Position numbers and translations under genes: made by a program
Notes under the pieces: model-generated
Databases searched by the model: none
What the model was told of the DNA's origin: nothing
What the model saw: only the letters and a program-made list of their open reading frames with translations
Shown: piece by piece, positions 1 through 5,039 of the stretch
Layout: every line of letters starts with the position of its first letter
Numbering within the stretch: the stretch's first letter is position 1
DNA from: Pseudomonadota bacterium
GTDB lineage: Bacteria > Pseudomonadota > Alphaproteobacteria > Paracaedibacterales > CAITNM01
Direction of reading: 5' to 3'
NCBI GenBank assembly: GCA_026400695.1
Contig: JAPLON010000133.1
Coordinates: 1 to 11,088 of the forward strand
DNA: 11,088 nucleotides

Positions 1-10
1 GAAAAAACAT

Positions 11-208
11 CTATTTAGGAGGAGCAACACGTTCCATGTCATTATCAGACATTACCCTAGCCTCATCACATAACATAATCGGTATACCCTGCCTAACAGG
101 GTAAGCAAGCCTTGCTGCAATACTTACCAATTCTTGATTTGGCTCATCATATATCAAATTTGTTTTTGTAACTGGACAAACTAACAATTCTAGCAACTTG
201 CGATCCAT
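11..208 (-). CDS. Trm112-like (UPF0434/YcaR family) small protein
   Basis: A 65-residue protein with the layout of the bacterial Trm112-like/UPF0434 family: an N-terminal LLELLVCP segment, a central ELVSIAARLAYPVR strand and the family signature GIPIMLCDEAR near residues 41-51. Eukaryotic and archaeal Trm112 proteins activate methyltransferases; the role of the bacterial form is poorly defined. The usual CPxCK zinc knuckle reads CPVTK here, so the second cysteine is absent, as I recall being common in alphaproteobacterial members. The ATG lies one base after the stop of the upstream LON-domain gene, with an AAGG ribosome-binding site (minus strand, 216-219) inside that gene's end, so the two are almost certainly translated from one transcript. 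Length matches the family. Confidence 0.88.
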   Translation of the reverse strand: MDRKLLELLVCPVTKTNLIYDEPNQELVSIAARLAYPVRQGIPIMLCDEARVMSDNDMERVAPPK

Positions 209-209
209 A

Positions 210-887
210 CTAGTGCCTTGTTAAAGAAGGAGAAACACCTTCGAAATTAGCAAACTCAATCAAACGCGTAATCATTTCTGATTGCAATTCAATACTTGGC
301 ATTTCAAGTAGGGCTTGCTTTTCACGCGGATTAAACGGACAAACCATAGTTAAAGCAGAAATCAAACGTGCATCTGTCGCATCATTAATTTCATCCCAAT
401 TGGGAGTCAGATCATGTTTGTAAAAATAGTTATCTAACGCTTCCAATAAGCGACCCCTATCAAAATCTATATCTTTTAATTCTTGCAGATCTTGGAGATA
501 GCGTTCGTACCCAACAACAGCTTTTCGACAACCATTTTCTGTCACATATTCTTCTTCTATGTCAAAACGGCAAACACCAGTAACATTAACAATCATACGT
601 TTATCCTCCACTTCAACGATGTCTGTAATACGCCCCAAAGTGCCTGATGAAAACAATGTTATCGGGCTCTTAATATTAAAATTCTCATCAATATTTGGTT
701 GAATTACACCAACGTAAATTGCTTCTTTTGCCATATCTGGCGCTAAGTGCAGATAATCATCTTCAAAAATTGGTATAGGCAAGCGAGCACGAGGCATTAA
801 AATTGCTCCAAAAACCGGCAAAAGAAACACCGATTTTGGCAACCTTAATCCTGATTCGTGATAGAAAAAATCCATAGATTTCAACAA
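210..887 (-). CDS. LON peptidase substrate-binding domain protein
   Basis: About 225 residues made of a single LON N-terminal (substrate-binding) domain with no AAA+ ATPase or serine protease part, so it is a stand-alone LON-domain protein rather than Lon protease. The opening LPVFGAILMPRARLPIPIFE and the following YVGVIQP and GTLGRI segments are characteristic, and the C-terminal part is helical. The molecular function of such proteins is unknown; binding of unfolded clients is a guess from the Lon homology. Start choice: the first ATG (875) lies 17 bases beyond an AGGAAGAG ribosome-binding site (893-900), which is too far, whereas TTG at 887 (or the adjacent TTG at 884) is 5-8 bases away, so a TTG start is likely. 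It pairs with the Trm112-like gene one base downstream, as is common in Alphaproteobacteria. Confidence 0.85.
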   Translation of the reverse strand: MLKSMDFFYHESGLRLPKSVFLLPVFGAILMPRARLPIPIFEDDYLHLAPDMAKEAIYVGVIQPNIDENFNIKSPITLFSSGTLGRITDIVEVEDKRMIVNVTGVCRFDIEEEYVTENGCRKAVVGYERYLQDLQELKDIDFDRGRLLEALDNYFYKHDLTPNWDEINDATDARLISALTMVCPFNPREKQALLEMPSIELQSEMITRLIEFANFEGVSPSLTRH

Positions 888-908
888 ATTTACTCTTCCT
901 ACTGGAAC

Positions 909-937
909 ATAGTAATCCTATTTCACACCTAATACAA
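909..937 (-). promoter_or_regulatory. possible promoter for the LON-domain/Trm112 pair
   Basis: On the minus strand TTGTAT (932-937) and TACTAT (909-914) are separated by 17 bases, and the predicted start would lie just upstream of the AGGAAGAG ribosome-binding site. The -35 match is poor (three of six). The genes could instead be read from the MFS transporter promoter 83 bases upstream, since no terminator is visible in that gap. Confidence 0.25.
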
Positions 938-970
938 TTCACGATTAAAGTTGTTTTCATATAAAAAAAC

Positions 971-2260
971 TTATGCGGCTAGCGCAAGATTATTATCCTC
1001 ATAAACTTTTCTTTTTTCTAATTTTTTAAAGTACCTAACACCCCATAAGAAACCAAGAGAAACAGGAATAATAATCACCCCTAGACCCCAATGCCCCATG
1101 CTTTTCGTTAAGTACACAAAACCAAATGAAGTACCAGCAAACATAAATATCATCCTTAATGAACCTAGTAACGCAGCTGATTTAAACCTTTTCAAAACAG
1201 GAAAATATTTTATAAAAATTGCATCGGCCGGTAATGGTTCCATACCCACAAATAGTATAAGCAGTTGCAAGAAAAAGACATCCATTGGCTTAGAAATATT
1301 ACTTATAGACAATGGCAGAATAATCGCTAGCGCCAACGAACCTAGCCCACGCGCCCTTAAAATACGTAATGGACGTATCTTGTATCCCATTGTTGCAAAG
1401 AAACAAGATATGAGTGTCGCAAAAATGCAAAGCACAAAATTGTGCGCGATAACTCTTTCAGGTGTATAACCAAGCTTTATAAGCACAGGAGAAAAATACA
1501 TAAACGCCAAATAAAATGTAAGTGGACACCCACAATAGATCAAAAAATAAGCCCACATAGTTTTTTTTGCTGTTTTTCTTTGAAATCTCGTCAAACTCTT
1601 TTTTAGTAATTGATTTTCGTGTAGTTTCATTTGAAGAAATTCAGGGGTTTCTGAAAGACGAAATCTTGCAATAGCACCAATAACAGCAACCACTGCTCCA
1701 ATCCAAAAAGCTGTGCGCCACCCCATTTCAGAGCTGGTGACAAGACTAGCAACCCCCAAAGCTGCACATGCCCCGATACTCGAAGAAATACCTACAGTTG
1801 AAACAGCAACATATTGAATGGGTGGCTTAGTAATTTCGCTAATAAAAATTTGCGCACCAGTAGCCTCACTTGATGCAGCCATACCCTGCAACATACGGCA
1901 AATTGTAATGAGGTAAGTAGCCGTAATGCCAATTTGACTATAAGTTGGCAAATTAGCTAAAACCAAACAGGAAATTGCCATCATAAACGTAGTAATGATA
2001 ATAACAGTTTTTCGACCATATTTATCACCAACGTAGCCAAAAATAAGAGCACCAACTGGAGCCATCACATAAGTTGAGCAAAACGCAAATGCCCCCAATA
2101 GTGCTTGAGTGTGCGGATCCATCTTAGGAAAGAACAGCTCATTAAGTAACACCGCCATGTGTACGTACAGCAACAAATCAAAATATTCAAGAAATGTACC
2201 AATCTGAAGTATTCCGATTGACTCTTTCTGTTTTTTCGTAAGTTCCAAGTTTATTTTCAT
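971..2260 (-). CDS. MFS transporter, metabolite:H+ symporter (MHS, ProP-like) family
   Basis: A 429-residue inner-membrane protein with about 12 hydrophobic segments. Family marks are the TM1 segment GTFLEYFDLLLYVH (residues 21-34), the MFS loop 2-3 motif G-x3-D-K-x-G-R-K (G75 to K84), RMLQGMAASSEATGA (122-136) in TM4 and RLSETPEF (201-208) after TM6. These place it with MHS transporters such as ProP (proline/betaine), KgtP (2-oxoglutarate) and their numerous relatives in Rickettsia-like bacteria; the substrate cannot be read from sequence. The frame is open to a TTG at 2275, but the ATG at 2260 has a GGTGTGAG ribosome-binding-like stretch just upstream and gives the typical MHS N-terminus. 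It lies just downstream of tRNA-Tyr and upstream of the LON-domain gene, all on the same strand. Confidence 0.9.
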   Translation of the reverse strand: MKINLELTKKQKESIGILQIGTFLEYFDLLLYVHMAVLLNELFFPKMDPHTQALLGAFAFCSTYVMAPVGALIFGYVGDKYGRKTVIIITTFMMAISCLVLANLPTYSQIGITATYLITICRMLQGMAASSEATGAQIFISEITKPPIQYVAVSTVGISSSIGACAALGVASLVTSSEMGWRTAFWIGAVVAVIGAIARFRLSETPEFLQMKLHENQLLKKSLTRFQRKTAKKTMWAYFLIYCGCPLTFYLAFMYFSPVLIKLGYTPERVIAHNFVLCIFATLISCFFATMGYKIRPLRILRARGLGSLALAIILPLSISNISKPMDVFFLQLLILFVGMEPLPADAIFIKYFPVLKRFKSAALLGSLRMIFMFAGTSFGFVYLTKSMGHWGLGVIIIPVSLGFLWGVRYFKKLEKRKVYEDNNLALAA

Positions 2261-2330
2261 GTACTCACACCACAATAATCACCGAGTAAAACATACTTCA
2301 TCGATAAATAAATTAATGCGTTAAAAATAA

Positions 2331-2360
2331 AGTATATTGTACGTAAACCGGCATTTTGAA
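2331..2360 (-). promoter_or_regulatory. possible promoter for the MFS transporter
   Basis: Minus-strand TTCAAA (2355-2360) and TATACT (2331-2336) are separated by 18 bases and lie about 70 bases before the ATG at 2260. The surroundings are AT-rich and chance matches are likely. Readthrough from the tRNA-Tyr transcript is an alternative, since no obvious terminator follows the tRNA. Confidence 0.25.
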
Positions 2361-2385
2361 TTTATATCTACGCAAAACTTGATAA

Positions 2386-2471
2386 TGGTGGAAGGGGTAG
2401 GATTCGAACCTACGTAGACGTACGCCGGCAGATTTACAGTCTGCTGCCTTTAACCACTCGGCCACCCTTCC
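2386..2471 (-). tRNA. tRNA-Tyr (anticodon GUA)
   Basis: An 86-base class II tRNA with the 3' CCA encoded (2386-2388). The acceptor stem pairs GGAAGGG (2465-2471) with its complement at 2390-2396. The D arm reads GCCGAGTGGTTAAAGGC. The anticodon arm is GCAGA-CTGTAAA-TCTGC, giving anticodon GTA. A long variable arm follows (CGGCGTACGTCTACG region), then a T arm with GTTCGAATC. The long variable arm and GTA anticodon together identify bacterial tRNA-Tyr. It is divergent from rpsD. Confidence 0.97.
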
Positions 2472-2477
2472 ATAAGG

Positions 2478-2495
2478 TTTCATAACATTATGAAA
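2478..2495. repeat. perfect 8-bp inverted repeat over the tRNA-Tyr promoter
   Basis: TTTCATAA (2478-2485), a two-base centre CA, then TTATGAAA (2488-2495): a perfect 18-base dyad just upstream of the tRNA-Tyr 5' end. It overlaps the proposed -10 element. It could be an operator for a dimeric regulator, or a chance palindrome in AT-rich DNA. Confidence 0.5.
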
Positions 2496-2513
2496 TTTTT
2501 AAGAAACCGTCAA
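2485..2513 (-). promoter_or_regulatory. probable promoter of tRNA-Tyr
   Basis: On the minus strand a good -35, TTGACG (2508-2513), is followed after 17 bases by TAATGT (2485-2490); CATAAT (2487-2492, spacing 15) is an alternative -10. Transcription would begin about seven bases before the mature tRNA 5' end at 2471, leaving a short leader. Confidence 0.45.
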
Positions 2514-2547
2514 ATGAAAAATCAGCATTACATCTCTCAACTTTTCA

Positions 2548-2577
2548 TTGACAAGGTAATCTATTTCGTTCTAAAAA
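2548..2577 (+). promoter_or_regulatory. probable promoter of rpsD
   Basis: A consensus -35 TTGACA (2548-2553) is followed after 18 bases by TAAAAA (2572-2577), a moderate -10 match. The predicted start leaves a leader of roughly 35 bases before the rpsD ATG at 2620, which has AGGA at 2606-2609 as ribosome-binding site. A 7-bp inverted repeat (AAAAGTA, G, TACTTTT; 2574-2588) overlaps the -10 and the expected start site. Confidence 0.5.
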
Positions 2578-2619
2578 GTAGTACTTTTAATAATTTTTTT
2601 CAAATAGGACGTCTCATCG

Positions 2620-3234
2620 ATGACTAAACGCGTTTCCGCTAAACATAAGATTGACCGCCGTTTGGGCGTAAACCTTTGGGGTAGAGCAAAAAGCCCATTC
2701 AATACCCGTAACTATGGCCCTGGACAACATGGACAACAACGCGGAAAGCCATCTGACTATGGCGTTCAATTACGCGCTAAGCAAAAACTGAAAGGCTACT
2801 ATGGAAACATTAGTGAACGTCAGTTCCGTAGATTTTATCAAGAAGCAATTCGACGTCGTGGAGATACTTCTGAAAATCTAATTGAGCTATTAGAGCGTCG
2901 CTTGGATGCGGTTGTTTATCGCATGAAGTTTGTTTCTACTGTTTTTGCTGCCCGTCAAATTGTTAATCACGGACATATTGCTGTTAACGGTAAAAGAGTT
3001 AATATTCCTTCGTACCTTGTAAAAGATGGCGATGAGATATCAATTATGCCAAGCATGAAAGAAAACGTGAATGTCATAATGGCAGCAGAGCTAGCAGAGC
3101 GCGATATTCCAGAATATTTGGATGTTGATCAAAAAGCAAAGAAGGGTAAGTATATACGCGGCCCTAAACTTGCTGACGTTCCATACCCTGTACAAATGGA
3201 ACCACATTTGGTTATCGAGTTTTATTCTCGATAA
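2620..3234 (+). CDS. rpsD: 30S ribosomal protein S4
   Basis: A 204-residue, full-length S4 (usual length about 200-206). It has the basic N-terminal domain with LGVNLWGRAKSPF and YGPGQHG (residues 15-39) and the S4 RNA-binding fold around residues 94-150 (ERRLDAVVYRMKF, then ARQIVNHGHIAVNGKRVN). The C-terminus ends in the conserved VIEFYSR. S4 binds 16S rRNA early in small-subunit assembly and helps maintain decoding accuracy. The N-terminal domain lacks the zinc-cysteine cluster, so it is the cysteine-free form. Here it is a single-gene unit with its own promoter and terminator, rather than part of a long ribosomal operon. AGGA sits 10 bases before the ATG. Confidence 0.98.
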   Translation: MTKRVSAKHKIDRRLGVNLWGRAKSPFNTRNYGPGQHGQQRGKPSDYGVQLRAKQKLKGYYGNISERQFRRFYQEAIRRRGDTSENLIELLERRLDAVVYRMKFVSTVFAARQIVNHGHIAVNGKRVNIPSYLVKDGDEISIMPSMKENVNVIMAAELAERDIPEYLDVDQKAKKGKYIRGPKLADVPYPVQMEPHLVIEFYSR

Positions 3235-3256
3235 GTGAGTGTATTAGTGATTTCAT

Positions 3257-3282
3257 ATGGGGGCGAAAGCCCCTATTTTTTT
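3257..3282 (+). terminator. intrinsic terminator of rpsD
   Basis: GGGGC (3260-3264), a GAAA tetraloop, and GCCCC (3269-3273), extended by G-U and A-T pairs at the base, are followed by a run of seven T (3276-3282). This is a textbook Rho-independent terminator 23 bases after the rpsD stop. Confidence 0.92.
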
Positions 3283-3316
3283 ATCAAGTAGTTTAACTTT
3301 TATTGAATGAGTTTTT

Positions 3317-4123
3317 ATGATTAATCCTAGCCATCACGTTCACGGTGAACACTGCCACCACAGCCCTGAAGAAGAAAATGCTACCATTCATAGCGATTCT
3401 GATTTTGAAGGCATGCGCAAAGCAGGTAAATTGGCGGCACAAACCCTAGATTATGTTACACCTTTTGTGAAGGCAGGCATTTCAACCTTAGAACTTAATG
3501 ATTTATGCCATGATTTTATTATCCAGCATGGCGCAATCCCTGCACCATTAGGATATCGCGGTTACCCTAAATCAATTTGCACCTCTATTAACCACGTGGT
3601 TTGCCACGGCATTCCAGGAGCAAAAAAGCTGCAAGATGGAGATATTATAAATATTGACGTTACCGTAATTGTTGATGGTTGGCATGGCGATACCAGCCGC
3701 ATGTTTGGTATTGGTAAAGTTAGTATACGTGGACGCAAGCTTATTGATATAACCTATGAAGCAATGATGCGTGGTATAGAGGTAGTCAAACCAGGTGCGA
3801 CCCTAGGCGATATTGGCCATGCTATTCAAAGCTATGCCGAAAAAAATGGTTTTTCTGTTGTGCGTGATTTTTGTGGACACGGCATAGGTCGAATTTTTCA
3901 TTCTTCTCCTAGTGTTGTGCACTATGGAAAACCTGGATATGGCCTTGAACTTAAAAAAGGAATGTTTTTTACAATCGAGCCAATGATTAATGCCGGCAAG
4001 TTTGGCGTTAAGATTCTCGATGATGACTGGACAGCAGTCACCCGCGATATGTCGCTTTCCGCCCAATGGGAACACAGTCTTGGCGTTACTGACACCGGGT
4101 ATGAGATTTTCACAAACAGCTAA
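3317..4123 (+). CDS. map: methionine aminopeptidase, type I
   Basis: A 268-residue cytosolic metalloprotease that removes the initiator methionine from nascent proteins. The pita-bread fold ligands are all present: substrate-binding H97 (in VVCHGIP), metal ligands D114 and D125 (NIDVTV and HGDTSR), H188 (FCGHGIG), E221 (FTIEPM) and E252 (WEHSLGVT), plus H195. No zinc-finger or SH3-binding extension of the eukaryotic kind is present. The first 25 or so residues are an extra segment rich in histidine, with HHVHGEHCHH at residues 6-15, which is unusual for bacterial enzymes and could bind metal. The next ATG is at residue 33, inside the conserved domain, so the extension appears to be translated. 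It follows the rpsD terminator by about 35 bases, so it probably has its own weak promoter. Confidence 0.97.
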   Translation: MINPSHHVHGEHCHHSPEEENATIHSDSDFEGMRKAGKLAAQTLDYVTPFVKAGISTLELNDLCHDFIIQHGAIPAPLGYRGYPKSICTSINHVVCHGIPGAKKLQDGDIINIDVTVIVDGWHGDTSRMFGIGKVSIRGRKLIDITYEAMMRGIEVVKPGATLGDIGHAIQSYAEKNGFSVVRDFCGHGIGRIFHSSPSVVHYGKPGYGLELKKGMFFTIEPMINAGKFGVKILDDDWTAVTRDMSLSAQWEHSLGVTDTGYEIFTNS

Positions 4124-4134
4124 ATTGCCAAGGC

Positions 4135-4167
4135 ACACCATGCATAAAATTCATTAGCGCATGGTGT
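4135..4167. terminator. hairpin between converging genes, possible bidirectional terminator
   Basis: A perfect 9-bp inverted repeat, ACACCATGC (4135-4143) and GCATGGTGT (4159-4167), with a 15-base loop lies 11 bases after map and 11 bases before the end of the converging lipoprotein gene. The right side is followed by TTTGTAATTT, a weak T-rich tail, and the left side has no T run. The position suggests it ends transcription from both sides, but it is a poor match to a canonical terminator. Confidence 0.5.
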
Positions 4168-4178
4168 TTGTAATTTAA

Positions 4179-4835
4179 CTACTCAAGACCATAATCACTC
4201 TTGATATGGCTAACAAAGCAAATTCTTAAAACACCTAAAGGCATCCTAGAAAAATAATCAGGTAAATTTTGTGAAAAATAATTCCAGGCCCTTTCAGCCG
4301 TAAGAACACCTGACAAACTGGCTGATATTAATAAGTCGATACTATTTTTAATTTCTTCATAATGCTTAATTTGTTTTTGGCATTGAAGAACGTGCCTTTT
4401 TAATTGATTTTTATTTTTAAGACCAAATTCCTTTAGCCCCAAATCAAGTTCTAATTTTGACACGAGCCCTCTATGGCACAGGTCTTGGATACCACTTAAT
4501 TCTTCCATCAATTCGCCCTTATAATCAATATCTTCTGCAATACGATATGAGATTGCAGCAAGCTTTGAGGCACGGCAAATGCCATTTCTGCCAACCCTAC
4601 ACCATTCAGATTTTTTAGGTCGCAAGAATTTTCTGACTACTTCGCAATCAGAAATATTTACAACTCTAGACTCTAGAGAATATTGGTAAAATCCTTTCAT
4701 ACTGATACTAATACGGCGTAAAGCCTCACTATCAAATGCTATATCCTCATATGGTACACCTGGAGAACAAGAATCCAAGTGTAAAAATAAAAGTAAAAAA
4801 CCCATTAAAAATATTTTTTTCAGACCAAACGCCAT
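4179..4835 (-). CDS. hypothetical Cys-rich exported protein, probable lipoprotein
   Basis: I do not recognise this 218-residue protein. It opens with a basic n-region and a hydrophobic core (GLKKIFLMGFLLLFLHL) ending in LDSC, which fits a lipoprotein signal cleaved before C23, although Asp just before Ser-Cys is not an ideal lipobox. The mature part has six more cysteines, some grouped (WCRVGRNGIC), suggesting disulfides in the periplasm. It also has mostly helical, charged segments (KNKNQLKRHVLQCQKQIKHYEEIKNS). Start choice: a strong GAGGAG site lies 7 bases before the ATG at 4835, and the longer frame from TTG 4850 would contain that site. It converges on map and diverges from ntrY, so it is probably a single-gene unit. 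There is no basis for a function. Confidence 0.72.
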   Translation of the reverse strand: MAFGLKKIFLMGFLLLFLHLDSCSPGVPYEDIAFDSEALRRISISMKGFYQYSLESRVVNISDCEVVRKFLRPKKSEWCRVGRNGICRASKLAAISYRIAEDIDYKGELMEELSGIQDLCHRGLVSKLELDLGLKEFGLKNKNQLKRHVLQCQKQIKHYEEIKNSIDLLISASLSGVLTAERAWNYFSQNLPDYFSRMPLGVLRICFVSHIKSDYGLE

Positions 4836-4872
4836 TATAAAACTCCTCAAACTGTGCCATCAAAAATATACT

Positions 4873-4911
4873 TATATATTGTTAATTACATCAATCTTCT
4901 CAACAATATAT
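4873..4911. repeat. 10-bp inverted repeat in the lipoprotein/ntrY divergent region
   Basis: ATATATTGTT (4874-4883) and AACAATATAT (4902-4911) form a perfect 10-bp inverted repeat with an 18-base spacer. On the minus strand TTGAGA (4898-4903, five of six to a -35) and TATATA (4873-4878, spacing 19) could be the lipoprotein promoter; the right repeat arm starts within the -35 and the left arm covers most of the -10. A regulator binding both arms or a hairpin are possible, and AT-richness raises the chance of coincidence. Confidence 0.35.
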
Positions 4912-4973
4912 CTATAAGCGTAGCTATTTCAGAAATAAATTTCTATAGGCTGTTTATGGTTAATATACGCAGT

Positions 4974-5001
4974 TTGCCCAAACCGCAAACCCTGCTAGGA
5001 T
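4974..5001 (+). promoter_or_regulatory. possible promoter of the ntrY-ntrX-trkA-lolA cluster
   Basis: TTGCCC (4974-4979) and TAGGAT (4996-5001) are separated by 16 bases, each four of six to consensus. They sit in a short GC-richer patch of an otherwise AT-rich 204-base divergent region, and the predicted start would be about 30 bases before ntrY. An adjacent dyad AGAAAT-AA-ATTTCT (4931-4944) lies upstream. Weak evidence. Confidence 0.25.
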
Positions 5002-5039
5002 GGGAGCAAGTAATATTATAAATTCAACCTTTTATTTTG

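Noticed and set aside
763..960. Minus-strand 65-codon frame overlapping the start of the LON-domain gene
   Set aside because: It overlaps the LON-domain gene and its ribosome-binding site in another frame, with no family resemblance; more likely chance.
1098..1469. 123-codon open frame on the plus strand inside the MFS transporter gene
   Set aside because: It is fully antisense to a clear transporter, resembles no family, and has no ribosome-binding site; it is a shadow of the membrane-protein codon pattern.
3803..4141. Minus-strand frames opposite the 3' half of map
   Set aside because: Antisense to conserved metalloprotease coding sequence, with no independent support.
4971..4995. Hairpin-like GTTTG/CAAAC repeat upstream of ntrY as a riboswitch or attenuator
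   Set aside because: The 5-bp stem is short, no T run or conserved riboswitch core is visible, and it lies within the proposed promoter rather than in a leader.
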